NCBI RefSeq assembly: GCF_900141985.1
Contig: NZ_FQZK01000001.1
Span: forward strand, 906,003 to 970,002
Direction: 5' to 3'
Source: Nocardiopsis flavescens
Lineage (GTDB): Bacteria; Actinomycetota; Actinomycetes; Streptosporangiales; Streptosporangiaceae
DNA length: 64,000 nt
Part shown: positions 41,936 through 50,566 of the stretch, piece by piece
How positions within the stretch are numbered: position 1 is the stretch's first letter
How the letters are laid out: every line of letters starts with the position of its first letter
Translations under genes and position numbers: made by a program
The notes under the pieces: generated by a model
Database searches by the model: none
Told to the model about the DNA's origin: nothing
Seen by the model: only the letters and a program-made list of their open reading frames with translations

Positions 41936-44239
41936 ATGAGACGCAACCGCCCCGTGCCCGCGGACACCGCCCAGGACAGTCCGCGCATCGACCAGCCCAA
42001 GACCTCCGCCGCCGGTCTGCCCGCGGTGCTCAACAGCGTCCGACAGGTCGGGGAGCACGCCGGGGTGCGGCGCGGACTGCCCGCCATGCTCGCCGTCAAC
42101 CAGAAGCGCGGCTTCGACTGCCCCGGCTGCGCCTGGCCCGAGGGCGACAAGCGCCACCGCGCCGAGTTCTGCGAGAACGGCGCCAAGGCCGTCGCCGAGG
42201 AGGCCACCTCCCGGCCCCTCACCGCCGCCTTCTTCGCCGAGCACCCCGTCAGCGAACTCGCCGAGCGCTCCGGCTACTGGCTCGGCCAGCAGGGCCGCCT
42301 CACCGAGCCCCTCCTGCTGGAGGAGGGCGCCGACCACTACACGCCCATCGGCTGGGACGCGGCCATGGAGCTGGTCGCCGACGAGATGCGCGCCCTCGAC
42401 AACCCCGACCAGGCCGTCTTCTACACCTCCGGGCGCACGAGCAACGAGGCCGCCTTCGCCTACCAGCTCCTCGCCCGCCAGCTGGGCACCAACAACATGC
42501 CCGACTGCTCCAACATGTGCCACGAGTCCTCCGGGTCCGCCCTCGGCGAGACCCTGGGCGTGGGCAAGGGCAGCGTCTCCCTCGAAGACCTCCACCAGGC
42601 CGACCTCATCATCGTCGCCGGGCAGAACCCCGGCACCAACCACCCGCGGATGCTCACCGCCCTGGAGCGCGCCAAGAAGAACGGCGCCCGCATCGTCACG
42701 GTCAACCCGCTGCCCGAGGCCGGGATGCGCGAGTTCCGCAACCCCCAGCACCCCGGCGGGCTGCTGGGCCGCGGCACCCCCCTCACCGACGTGTTCGCCC
42801 AGATCCGCCTGGGCGGCGACCTCGCGCTCTTCTCCGCGATCAACCGCATCCTGCTGGAGGCCGACGACAACGGCTCCCCCGTCCTGGACCAGGCCTTCAT
42901 CGACGCCCACACCCACGGCTTCGACCTGTTCGCCAAGACGCTCCTGGGCGAGCCCGACGAGAAGTTCTGGGCCCGCGTCGAGCGCGACACCGGCCTGGAG
43001 CGCTCCCTCATCGAGGAGATCGCCGCCATGGCCATCGCCTCCGAGCGCACCGTCGTGTGCTGGGCCATGGGCCTGACCCAGCACAAGCACTCCGTCCCCA
43101 CCATCCGCGAGGTCGTCAACTTCCTGCTGCTGCGCGGCAACGTCGGCCGCCCCGGCGCCGGCGTGTGCCCCGTGCGCGGGCACTCCAACGTCCAGGGCGA
43201 CCGCACCATGGGCATCTTCGAGCGCCCCGCCGAGTCCTTCCTGGACGCCCTGGCCGCCGAGTTCGACTTCTCCCCGCCCCGCGAGCACGGCCACGACACC
43301 GTCAACGCCATCCGCGCCATGGACCGCGGCGAGGTCCGCGTGTTCTTCGCCATGGGCGGCAACTTCGTCGCGGCCACCCCCGACACCCACGTCACCGAGG
43401 ACGCCATGCGCCGCGTGGGCCTGACGGTGCACGTGTCCACCAAGCTCAACCGGTCCCACGTGGTCACCGGCACCCGCGCCCTCATCCTGCCCGCGCTCGC
43501 CCGCAGCGACCGCGACATCCACGAGGGCCGGGACCGCTGGATCACCGTCGAGGACTCCATGAGCCGCGTCCACGCCTCCCACGGCGTCCTGCCGCCGCTG
43601 GCCCAGGGCATGCGCGCCGAGGTCGACATCGTCCGCGACCTGGGCGCCCGCCTGTTCGGCCAGGCGCCCGTGGCCTGGGACTCCTTCGCCGACTACGACG
43701 TGGTCCGCGACCACATCGAGGCGGTCGTCCCCGGCTTCGAGGACTTCAACGCCCGGGCCCGCAAGCGCAACGGGTTCACCCTGCCGCACGGCCCGCGCGA
43801 CAGCCGCGAGTTCCCCACCGCCACCGGCAAGGCCAACTTCACCGCCAACGGCACCTACGCGCCCGAGGTCCCCCCGGGCCGCCTGCTGCTCCAGACCCTG
43901 CGCTCCCACGACCAGTACAACACCACGGTGTACGGGCTCGACGACCGCTACCGGGGCATCCACGACGGCCGCCGGGTGGTGCTGGTCAACCCCGAGGACG
44001 CCGCCGAGCTCGGCCTGGCCGACGGCTCCTACACCGACCTGGTCGGCGAGTGGTCCGACGGCCGCGAGCGCCGCGCGCCGCACTTCCGGGTCGTGCACTA
44101 CCCCACCGCCCGGGGCGGCGCCGCCGCGTACTACCCCGAGACGAACGTGCTGGTGCCGCTGGACTCCACCGCCGACATCAGCAACACCCCCACGTCCAAG
44201 TCCGTGGTGGTGAGGTTCGAGCCCGACAGCGGCCTGTGA
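41936..44239 (+). CDS. FdhF/YdeP-family molybdopterin oxidoreductase (formate dehydrogenase-like)
   Basis: 767 residues. Molybdopterin-bis-MGD enzyme of the FdhF/YdeP family. N-terminal FDCPGCAWPEG with Cys62/Cys65 and Cys79 in EFCENG; the Mo-binding region has NNMPDCSNMCHESSGSAL, with Cys195 at the position of the SeCys/Cys ligand. MGD-binding stretches include IIVAGQNPGTNHPRML and ARIVTVNPLPE, and the C-terminal MGD domain contains RSHDQYNTTVYGLDDRYRG. It should oxidise formate or a related carboxylate in the cytoplasm; no FdhD gene is nearby. ATG 41936 is placed as a leaderless start; an in-frame TTG at 41900 is less likely. Confidence 0.92.
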   Translation: MRRNRPVPADTAQDSPRIDQPKTSAAGLPAVLNSVRQVGEHAGVRRGLPAMLAVNQKRGFDCPGCAWPEGDKRHRAEFCENGAKAVAEEATSRPLTAAFFAEHPVSELAERSGYWLGQQGRLTEPLLLEEGADHYTPIGWDAAMELVADEMRALDNPDQAVFYTSGRTSNEAAFAYQLLARQLGTNNMPDCSNMCHESSGSALGETLGVGKGSVSLEDLHQADLIIVAGQNPGTNHPRMLTALERAKKNGARIVTVNPLPEAGMREFRNPQHPGGLLGRGTPLTDVFAQIRLGGDLALFSAINRILLEADDNGSPVLDQAFIDAHTHGFDLFAKTLLGEPDEKFWARVERDTGLERSLIEEIAAMAIASERTVVCWAMGLTQHKHSVPTIREVVNFLLLRGNVGRPGAGVCPVRGHSNVQGDRTMGIFERPAESFLDALAAEFDFSPPREHGHDTVNAIRAMDRGEVRVFFAMGGNFVAATPDTHVTEDAMRRVGLTVHVSTKLNRSHVVTGTRALILPALARSDRDIHEGRDRWITVEDSMSRVHASHGVLPPLAQGMRAEVDIVRDLGARLFGQAPVAWDSFADYDVVRDHIEAVVPGFEDFNARARKRNGFTLPHGPRDSREFPTATGKANFTANGTYAPEVPPGRLLLQTLRSHDQYNTTVYGLDDRYRGIHDGRRVVLVNPEDAAELGLADGSYTDLVGEWSDGRERRAPHFRVVHYPTARGGAAAYYPETNVLVPLDSTADISNTPTSKSVVVRFEPDSGL

Positions 44240-44245
44240 CCGCAC

Positions 44246-44284
44246 GGCGGTCCGCGGGGACGGGTCCCGTCCCCGCGGACCGCC
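44246..44284 (+). terminator. 19-bp perfect hairpin after the molybdoenzyme gene
   Basis: Arms 44246-44264 and 44266-44284 are fully complementary; the stem starts 7 bases after the stop codon. Confidence 0.85.
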
Positions 44285-44393
44285 GCCACGGGGCCCCCGG
44301 GGGTGTCGGGGAGCGGCCGGGCGCCGTCCGCGCCACACTGGAACCGCGCCCGGCCCGGCCGGGCGGCCCGCGACCGCCGACCCGAGAGCCCCC

Positions 44394-44990
44394 ATGCTGA
44401 CCGCAGCCCCCGCCCCCGTCGCCTCCTGGTCCTGGGAGGTCTCCTCCGACGCCGACGACCTGACCCTGGCCGACGCCTGCGCCCGGCTGCACACCGCCGC
44501 CGACGTCCTGGCCGGCGAGGGCCTGTGCACCCCGCGCACCCTGCGGGTGTCCTGGCTGCGCCCCGGCGAGGGGTACTCGGGGTTCGCCTCCCTGATGGAC
44601 ATCGACCCCGCCGAGGAGTTCACCCCCGCCGCCATGGCCGACCGGGTGCCCGTGGGACGCCCCGCCGGACTCCCCGACGCCGAACCCCAGGCCCTCACCC
44701 TGGCCGGGCCCGGCTCCTGGACCGACGCCCAGGGCGCGGAGCAGCGCGCCCACGGGCTGGTCGACGCCACCGTCTACCTGGCGCCCTGGTTCCTGGAGGT
44801 CACCGTGGCGGTGCGCCACAACATCTGGCTGCGCGCCGACTTCTCCGGCCGCCCCCACCCCCGGCTCTACCGGCGCAACGCCCCGCGGCTGGCCGCCGCA
44901 CTGGAGGGCGTCGAGAAGGCCCTGGGGCTGGAGACCTCCCCGGGCGAGCCCACCCCGCACGGCACCCCCGACAAGTACGGCATCTCCTGA
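44394..44990 (+). CDS. Hypothetical protein, 198 aa
   Basis: Starts MLTAAPAPVASWSWEVSSDAD after CGAGAG, with normal codon use. It contains a TLRVSWLRPGEGYSGFASLMD strand-rich segment and VDATVYLAPWFLEVTVAVRH, then ending KYGIS. No signal peptide or membrane segment. I do not recognise a family. Sixteen bases separate its stop from the kinase-like gene, so they are probably one transcript. Confidence 0.78.
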   Translation: MLTAAPAPVASWSWEVSSDADDLTLADACARLHTAADVLAGEGLCTPRTLRVSWLRPGEGYSGFASLMDIDPAEEFTPAAMADRVPVGRPAGLPDAEPQALTLAGPGSWTDAQGAEQRAHGLVDATVYLAPWFLEVTVAVRHNIWLRADFSGRPHPRLYRRNAPRLAAALEGVEKALGLETSPGEPTPHGTPDKYGIS

Positions 44991-45006
44991 CCCGAGGACG
45001 TGGCCC

Positions 45007-46002
45007 TTGGCACCCCACCCCGACGACGGCCCCCACGACCGCCCCGCCCCGCACCCCGACGTGTCCGTCCACTCGCGCACCCCGATGGCGGGGGGCACGT
45101 ACAACACCGTCCACCTGCTCACCCACACCGGCGGCTCCGAGACCGTCCTCAAGACCGAGCCCCCGGCGGAGCGCCCGCGGCTGACCTACGAGCACCGCCT
45201 CCTGCACACCGAGGCCCGCGTGTACGCGCTGGCCCGCCCCCTGCTGGGCGGACTCGTCCCCGATCCCCTGCACCTGGACCCCGTGCCCGGTGAGCCCGAG
45301 CGCCACCGGCTGCTCGTCACCCGGCTGCCGGGAGCCCCGATGGAGGGTGTGCGGGCCGGGCTGTCCCCTGAGGGCGTGGCCGCCGTCCGCCGCGCGCTGG
45401 GCCGCGCCGTCGCCGCCCTGCACACCCTCACCGGCCCCGCCTTCGGCTACCCCGGGCGGCCCGCCCTGACCGCCGCGACCTGGCCGGACGCGTTCGCGGC
45501 CATGGCCGGGGCGCTCCTGGACGACGCCGGGCGCCACGGGGTCGCGCTGCCCTGGGACCCCGACCGCGTCCGCGGCCTGGTCCGGGACCACCGCCACCTG
45601 CTGGCAGCGGTGCGCACCCCGGTGCTGGTGCACTTCGACCTGTGGGACGGCAACATCCTCGTGGACGGCGCTCCGGAGGCACCGGTCCTGGGCGGGATCA
45701 TCGACGCCGAGCGCGCCTTCTGGGGCGACCCGGTCGCCGAGCTGGCCTCGCTGGCGCTGTTCGGGGACATCCGGGAGGACGCCGCGTTCGCGCAGGGGTA
45801 CCGGGAGGCGGGCGGGGAGCTGGAGTTCACCCCGGACCTGCTGCGCCGCCTGGCCCTGTACCGGGTGTACCTGTACCTGGTCATGTACGTCGAGCCCGCC
45901 ACCCGGGGCGTCCCCGACGAGGAGGCCGGGCGCCTGCGCGCGTACCTGCGCCCCCACCTGGAGGAGGCGTTCGCCCGGGTCTCGCAGGCCCCGGCGGGAT
46001 AG
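45007..46002 (+). CDS. Aminoglycoside-phosphotransferase-family kinase
   Basis: 331 residues. APH/choline-kinase fold: a glycine-rich N-lobe (PMAGGTYNTVHLLTH), the lysine strand ETVLKTEP, catalytic loop VLVHFDLWDGNILV (HxDxxxxN) and the metal Asp in GGIIDAERAFWGDP. It phosphorylates a small hydroxylated compound; whether an antibiotic or a metabolite cannot be told, and residues specific to resistance enzymes are not evident. I use the TTG at 45007 with GAGGACG before it; a GTG at 45061 (MSVHSRTPM) is a possible alternative start. Likely co-transcribed with the hypothetical gene upstream. Confidence 0.87.
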   Translation: MAPHPDDGPHDRPAPHPDVSVHSRTPMAGGTYNTVHLLTHTGGSETVLKTEPPAERPRLTYEHRLLHTEARVYALARPLLGGLVPDPLHLDPVPGEPERHRLLVTRLPGAPMEGVRAGLSPEGVAAVRRALGRAVAALHTLTGPAFGYPGRPALTAATWPDAFAAMAGALLDDAGRHGVALPWDPDRVRGLVRDHRHLLAAVRTPVLVHFDLWDGNILVDGAPEAPVLGGIIDAERAFWGDPVAELASLALFGDIREDAAFAQGYREAGGELEFTPDLLRRLALYRVYLYLVMYVEPATRGVPDEEAGRLRAYLRPHLEEAFARVSQAPAG

Positions 46003-46027
46003 GCCGGGCCCGCCCCCGCCGGGTCCC

Positions 46028-46076
46028 CCGCGCCCGGCCCTCACCCGCACGGGCGGGGTCGGGCGGCCGGGCGCGG
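46028..46076. terminator. Inverted repeat between convergent genes
   Basis: CCGCGCCCGGCC (46028-46039) and GGCCGGGCGCGG (46065-46076) are perfect arms, with a 25-base loop that is itself GC-rich. It sits between the stops at 46002 and 46116. Confidence 0.5.
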
Positions 46077-46115
46077 GTCCTTCCCGGCGTCGCGGCGCGG
46101 AGGCGCACCCCGGCG

Positions 46116-46424
46116 TCATTTCAGGGGCGGGTGGTCCAGGACCTCGACGTACACGATCCGGCCGTGCACCACGTCGAGGTTGATCATGCCGGTCTCCGGC
46201 AGCAGCGCCACCATCCGGTGCCCGGGCCCGAACGCCTCCCCGTGAGAGTGGTCGAAGGTGAAGAAGCTCTGGCAGAAGCCGTCCCCGCACCCGCACGGCC
46301 GCACCAGCCGCAGGTCGTGGGCGACGACCGCCAGGTCCCGTTCGCCCTCCGCCTCCAGCAGGGGGACGAGCACACCGATCAGCTCCGGGTGGACCGCGCG
46401 CACCAGCGGGGGTTCCTGCTCCAT
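46116..46424 (-). CDS. Small conserved protein with CGCGDGFC motif
   Basis: 102 residues starting MEQEPPLVRAVHPELIGVLV. A helical N-terminal part is followed by RLVRPCGCGDGFCQSFFTF, three closely spaced Cys that could bind a metal, and LDVVHGRIVYVEVLDHPPL. Similar short proteins occur throughout actinomycetes without known function. ATG 46424 has no clear ribosome site, and a CATACT hexamer six bases upstream suggests a leaderless message. A longer frame to 46508 exists but begins in unlikely sequence. Confidence 0.78.
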   Translation of the reverse strand: MEQEPPLVRAVHPELIGVLVPLLEAEGERDLAVVAHDLRLVRPCGCGDGFCQSFFTFDHSHGEAFGPGHRMVALLPETGMINLDVVHGRIVYVEVLDHPPLK

Positions 46425-46598
46425 CCGTCGAGTATGGAGCGCCCGCCCGGAACCCTCCACCCGTTTCCGTACGGCCGGCGGCGCCCGCCCCCGTGGCCGG
46501 GCGTCCACGCGGACCGGCCGGGGAACCCGCGGCGTTCCCGGGTGTGCTTCTGCTTCGCTTGCCGGTCCGCCACCTGGACGATGTAGATCATTTACTCA

Positions 46599-47651
46599 TC
46601 ATTCGGACACTTCGGGCGCACCCTCCCACCGGCCGTAGCAGTCGGCCACCGCCGCGAAGGCCGCCTTGGGCTCCCACTCCATGTCGGGATAGGCCGTCCC
46701 CCGGCGCCCTTCGAGGATCTTGACGATGCCCAGCCCCGCCCGGTCCAGGTCGTCCCGGGGGTCGCCGTCCGGGCGGTGCGGGTAGCCGGGCAGGGAGAAC
46801 AGGAACACGAACGCGCTGTCCACGCCCTCGGCCTCGAAGACCTCCAGCAGTTCGCGCAGGTACGCCGCCTGCCCCTCCTCGTCCCGCTCGTGGACGCCGT
46901 CCAGGCGCACGGGGTCCCCGGTCACCGGGTCGTGCTCGACCACCTCCAGCACCCGCCCGCCCCGGTCCCCCGCCCCGCGGTAGGCGGCGGTCCCGAACCC
47001 GGTGACGGCGAGCGGCTTGGCGCCCGAGGCCAGGATGCGCACCCCCTCCCGGAAGCGGTCGGCGACCTCCGCCGAGCGGATCAGCTCGAACGTCGCGAAG
47101 TCGAAGGGCTCCCAGTCCACCTGCTCGAACTGGATGGAGGAGTAGGTGAGCCGCCCGTGGAAGCGCTCGCGCACCGCCGCCACGGCCTCGCCCAGGAACG
47201 CGTTGACCCGCGCCCCGAGCCCGCGCATCGCCTCGGCCCGGAGTCCGGGCGGGTCCATGAGCCCCTGGACGCGCTCAGCGGGGGTGTCGCCGGGCAGGAA
47301 TCCGGGGTTCATGACGCTCAGCTCGACCCCGGCCACGAACACGACGTCCGCCCCCCGCGCCCGGAGCCGTTCCGCCCGCCCGGCGCAGTCGCGCAGGAGC
47401 GCGAGGATCCGCTCCGGTTCGAGTTCCAGCGGATAGGGCGAGAACCAGACCTCCAGGCCGAGGTCGGCGGCGGCCCCGGCCGCCAGCTCCAGGCGGTCCG
47501 GGTCGCCGCCGGTGACCTGGACCGCGTTGCAGTGCAGGTCGTCCCGGATGACGGCGAGTTCGCGGCGGACCACCGCGGGGTCGAAGTGCTCGCGGGACGT
47601 GCGTCCGTGGACGACGAACCCGGTGTCGTAGGTCATGCCTCGTGCTCTCAT
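46599..47651 (-). CDS. TIM-barrel-like protein of a family often labelled abortive-infection-like
   Basis: 350 residues, starting MRARGMTYDTGFVVHGRTSRE. Regularly alternating helices and strands (LHCNAVQVTGGDPDRLELAA, GLEVWFSPYPLE, GADVVFVAGVELSVMNPGF, AVTGFGTAAYRG, DSAFVFLFSLPGYPHR) suggest a glycosidase-like TIM barrel. In databases such actinobacterial proteins are often called abortive infection proteins, but I see no toxin or nuclease feature and do not infer phage defence. It is divergent from a TetR gene with a dyad between them, so it is probably that regulator's target. The start could also be ATG 47636. Confidence 0.82.
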   Translation of the reverse strand: MRARGMTYDTGFVVHGRTSREHFDPAVVRRELAVIRDDLHCNAVQVTGGDPDRLELAAGAAADLGLEVWFSPYPLELEPERILALLRDCAGRAERLRARGADVVFVAGVELSVMNPGFLPGDTPAERVQGLMDPPGLRAEAMRGLGARVNAFLGEAVAAVRERFHGRLTYSSIQFEQVDWEPFDFATFELIRSAEVADRFREGVRILASGAKPLAVTGFGTAAYRGAGDRGGRVLEVVEHDPVTGDPVRLDGVHERDEEGQAAYLRELLEVFEAEGVDSAFVFLFSLPGYPHRPDGDPRDDLDRAGLGIVKILEGRRGTAYPDMEWEPKAAFAAVADCYGRWEGAPEVSE

Positions 47652-47667
47652 GCGAAGAGGCTGGCAG

Positions 47668-47691
47668 AAAATTTGCGGGCACGCAAGCTTT
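47668..47691. promoter_or_regulatory. TetR operator in divergent promoter
   Basis: AAAATTTGCG (47668-47677) and CGCAAGCTTT (47682-47691) are imperfect inverted arms (8 of 10 match, with a perfect TTGCG/CGCAA core), located between the divergent TIM-barrel and TetR genes. Confidence 0.6.
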
Positions 47692-47724
47692 CGTGAGCGC
47701 AGGCGCATGTGGAACACTGGTCCC

Positions 47725-48369
47725 GTGACGACACCACCCCCGGGGTTGCGGGAACGGAAGAAGCGGGCCACACGTGAGGCGCTGCGCGAGGCGGCACTGC
47801 GGCTGGCCGTGGAGCGCGGGCCGGACCACGTCCGGGTCGACGACATCGCCGAGGCGGCAGGAGTCTCGCCTCGCACCTACAACAACTACTTCGCCAGCCG
47901 TGAACAGGCGATCGTCTCCGCCGTCACGGCGGACCGCGAGGCGCGGGTCGCGGAGGCGGTCGCGGCGCGCGGGGCCCGGACGCCGCTGGCGCGGGCGGTC
48001 ACCGAGGCCGTGGTCGAGCAGTACACCGACACCGGCGGACGCGAGCGCGAGGTGCTGCGTTTGGTCACCGCGCGCGGGGCGCTCAGAGAGGCGTTCCTCG
48101 ACAGCTCCGACGCCATCGCGCCGCCGCTCACCGCGGTGATCGCCGCGCGGCCGGGGGTCGACGGGACCGCGACGGCCCGCGTCCTGGCCGCGAGCGTGGC
48201 CGCGGCGGTGCGCATCGCGCTGGAGGAGTGGCTGCGCGCGCCTGCCGGGGAGGGCCGCGCCGGAGGGCTCGTGGTGCCCTCGGGCTCGCTGCCCGACCGG
48301 CTCCGCGAGGCGCTGGAGCCGCTCGCGCCCGCGCTCGACGCCGCCGAGCGCGGCGGCGGCCGAGCCTAG
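47725..48369 (+). CDS. TetR-family regulator
   Basis: 214 residues from GTG 47725 (ATG 47707 is an in-frame alternative). HTH domain RKKRATREALREAALRLAVERG, then VDDIAEAAGVSPRTYNNYFAS; the YNNYF ending of the recognition region is seen in actinobacterial TetR proteins of the MftR-like group. The rest is an Ala-rich helical ligand domain. Neither candidate start has a clear Shine-Dalgarno. Divergent to the TIM-barrel gene, with a shared dyad. Confidence 0.9.
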   Translation: MTTPPPGLRERKKRATREALREAALRLAVERGPDHVRVDDIAEAAGVSPRTYNNYFASREQAIVSAVTADREARVAEAVAARGARTPLARAVTEAVVEQYTDTGGREREVLRLVTARGALREAFLDSSDAIAPPLTAVIAARPGVDGTATARVLAASVAAAVRIALEEWLRAPAGEGRAGGLVVPSGSLPDRLREALEPLAPALDAAERGGGRA

Positions 48370-48773
48370 CGGAGGCCGCGGGCGGGTCCTCCCCCGCCGC
48401 CGGGAAGGCGTCCGGCCGCCTCCCGCGGCGGGAACACCGTTCCCGCGCAGGCGGTGGTGCTCCCGGTGTGCCGGGAGCGGGCGTCGACGCCCACCGGAGC
48501 GCGGCCGGCCTCGCGCGCCCGTGCGGGCGCGGTACCGGACCGGCGGGCCGACGGAGACAGGGCGGACCGCACCGGACGCCGGGGGCGGTGGGCCCGCGAC
48601 GGCTTTTCGCGTGCCCGAGGGCGGGGCGGAAACCGGGCCGGCGGGCGGTGTCCCCCGGCGGTTCCGGGGTATGCGGGGAACCGTCCCCCGCTCGCACGGC
48701 GATATCCCGGTCGTCCGCGGTACTCCGCGGACGACCCTCCGCCCACGAGCACCGACCCCCCAAGGAGAAGTGA
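48370..48773. other. Intergenic region with tandem hairpins and an upstream inverted repeat
   Basis: 404 bases. Two consecutive perfect 8-bp hairpins (48428-48446 and 48459-48478) lie 59-109 bases after the TetR stop and can terminate it. A perfect 12-bp inverted repeat (48709-48720 with 48725-48736) lies 38 bases before the next start. No coding signal seen. Confidence 0.6.
48709..48736 (+). promoter_or_regulatory. 12-bp inverted repeat in the leader of the secreted hydrolase
   Basis: GGTCGTCCGCGG and CCGCGGACGACC with a TACT loop. The position, 38 bases before ATG 48774, suits an operator or a 5'-UTR hairpin; which one cannot be decided. Confidence 0.5.
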
Positions 48774-50423
48774 ATGAAGCGTGGAGCGCTGCTCCCCCTC
48801 ATCCTCGTACCGGGACTGGCCGTCCCCCTCATGGCGCCGCCCGCCCTGGCCGACCCCCGCCCCGAAACCCCGGTCCGGAGCATCGACTGGGGAGCCTGCG
48901 AGGAGGAGGTCGCCGGAGCCGAGTGCGGCACCCTGGCCGTCGCCCTCGACTGGGACGACCCCGACGGGGAGGCGATCGACCTCGCCCTGGCCCGCATCCC
49001 CGCAGGAGACCCCGAGGCGCGTATCGGCTCCCTGGTGATCAACCCCGGCGGGCCCGGCGGCTCGGGCGTGGACTTCGCGCTCTACGCGACGGAGGTCTTC
49101 AGCCCCGAGGTCCTGGCCAGGTTCGACATCGTGGGCTTCGACCCCCGCGGGGTCGGCCGCAGCAACCCGGTCGTGTGCTCGCTCGACGTCCTCCAGGACA
49201 ACCCCGGCCCCCTGTTCGAGAACCGGGCCGCACTCGACGCCCGCGCGGCCTACAACGAGGTGCTGCGCCAGGACTGCCGGGAGAACACCGGGCCGCTGTA
49301 CGACCACGTGGACTCGCTCAGCGTCGTGCACGACATCGACGCGATCCGGGCCGCGGTGGGCGACGAGCGGCTGACGTTCTTCGGCGTCTCCTACGGGACG
49401 CTCATGGGCCAGCAGTACGCCCAGGCCTACCCGGACCGGGTCCGCGCCATCGTGCTCGACAGCGTGATGGACCACGACCTCGACACCCGCGAGTACCTGT
49501 CCACCCAGGCCGAGGCGGCGCAGGACGTCTTCGACGCGTTCGTCGCCTGGTGCGAGGGCAGCACCCAGTGCGCCCTGAGCGGCCAGGACCCGCGGGCGCT
49601 GTGGACGGACCTGCTCAAGCGGGCCGACGCGGGCGAGCTCATCGTCCCGGAGATCCCCGAGGACCCGTGGGTGGTGACGGCGGAGGACCTCATCGGCATG
49701 GCGTTCTCCTCCGGCTACGGGCCGGACTGGCACGACTTCGCCTCGACGCTGGCGTGGCTGGACGACCCGGAGGGCGTCGAGTTCCCGGAAGGCGCGGGGT
49801 TCCCGGAGGAGGAAAGCGGTCCGCTGGGGCCGCAGGACGCGGCGGCCGGCGGGTCGGCGCAGGCCGACGAGGGGTCCGCCGACCAACTGGTGCCCTACGC
49901 CTACCCGGCGGTGCTGTGCAACGACTACGCGCTTCCGGTGCGCGGCTACGGGGACTGGAGCGCGCTGATGCGCGGCAACCAGCGGCAGGTCGCCCCCGAC
50001 GTGCGCTACGGGATGCTCGCGGTCGACGACGTCGCGTCCTGCCTCGGGCACGAGGAGGTGCGCAACCCCCAGGCCCCGGCCGACGCGAGCGGCAGTGAGC
50101 CGCTGCTGGTGATCAACTCGCTGCACGACCCGGCCACCGGGTACAACTGGGCGGTCAACCTGGCGGAGCAGCTCGGCGACGACGGTGTGCTGGTGACCTA
50201 CGAGGGGACCGGGCACGCCGTCTACGGCCGCACCGAGTGCACGACCGAGGTCGTCGACGAATACCTGGTCCACGAGCGGCTGCCCGCGGAGGGCACCCGG
50301 TGCGCGGCGGCCCCGGTGGACGTCGAGGAGGACACGGCGCTGCTGGAGGCGCTGCCGCAGAGCGGGGCCGACACGCTCGCCGACGTCGTGAGCCGGATCC
50401 GCGGCGCGGACGCCCGGGAGTAG
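48774..50423 (+). CDS. Secreted alpha/beta hydrolase (tripeptidyl aminopeptidase SlpD/Tap-like)
   Basis: 549 residues. Signal peptide MKRGALLPLILVPGLAVPLM ending in APPALADP. Family motifs: CGTLAVALDWDDPDG, LVINPGGPGGSGVDF (oxyanion region), VGFDPRGVGRSNPVVC, nucleophile elbow FFGVSYGTLMG (Ser206), and the TAP C-terminal lid with GTGHAVYG (catalytic His) and paired Cys. These extracellular serine peptidases remove tripeptides from protein N-termini. Strong site AAGGAGAAG before ATG 48774; monocistronic with a clear terminator. Residues about 340-365 form an unusual acidic/Gly-rich insertion. Confidence 0.92.
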   Translation: MKRGALLPLILVPGLAVPLMAPPALADPRPETPVRSIDWGACEEEVAGAECGTLAVALDWDDPDGEAIDLALARIPAGDPEARIGSLVINPGGPGGSGVDFALYATEVFSPEVLARFDIVGFDPRGVGRSNPVVCSLDVLQDNPGPLFENRAALDARAAYNEVLRQDCRENTGPLYDHVDSLSVVHDIDAIRAAVGDERLTFFGVSYGTLMGQQYAQAYPDRVRAIVLDSVMDHDLDTREYLSTQAEAAQDVFDAFVAWCEGSTQCALSGQDPRALWTDLLKRADAGELIVPEIPEDPWVVTAEDLIGMAFSSGYGPDWHDFASTLAWLDDPEGVEFPEGAGFPEEESGPLGPQDAAAGGSAQADEGSADQLVPYAYPAVLCNDYALPVRGYGDWSALMRGNQRQVAPDVRYGMLAVDDVASCLGHEEVRNPQAPADASGSEPLLVINSLHDPATGYNWAVNLAEQLGDDGVLVTYEGTGHAVYGRTECTTEVVDEYLVHERLPAEGTRCAAAPVDVEEDTALLEALPQSGADTLADVVSRIRGADARE

Positions 50424-50448
50424 CCCGCGGTAGAAGGTGGTGAAGGCG

Positions 50449-50484
50449 GGGGGCCGGGAGCGGGGAACCACGCTCCCGGCCCCC
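50449..50484 (+). terminator. 14-bp perfect hairpin after the secreted hydrolase
   Basis: Arms 50449-50462 and 50471-50484 with an 8-base loop, 26 bases past the stop. Confidence 0.85.
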
Positions 50485-50566
50485 GTGCCGTGCGGCTGCG
50501 GGCCCGGGTCCGGCGCGGGCCGGGCGGACGTGGAACAGTGGCGGCGACTCCGAGGGAGGAAGCTGG

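Noticed and set aside
40082-44770. Minus-strand open frame of about 1560 codons
   Set aside because: It runs opposite to the FdhF/YdeP gene and through the OFA transporter in another frame; only the final 43 codons form a real gene.
46379-46591. 70-codon minus-strand frame upstream of the CGCGDGFC gene
   Set aside because: It lacks a ribosome site, is Arg/Gly-rich in the way of GC artefacts and overlaps the start of the better supported gene.
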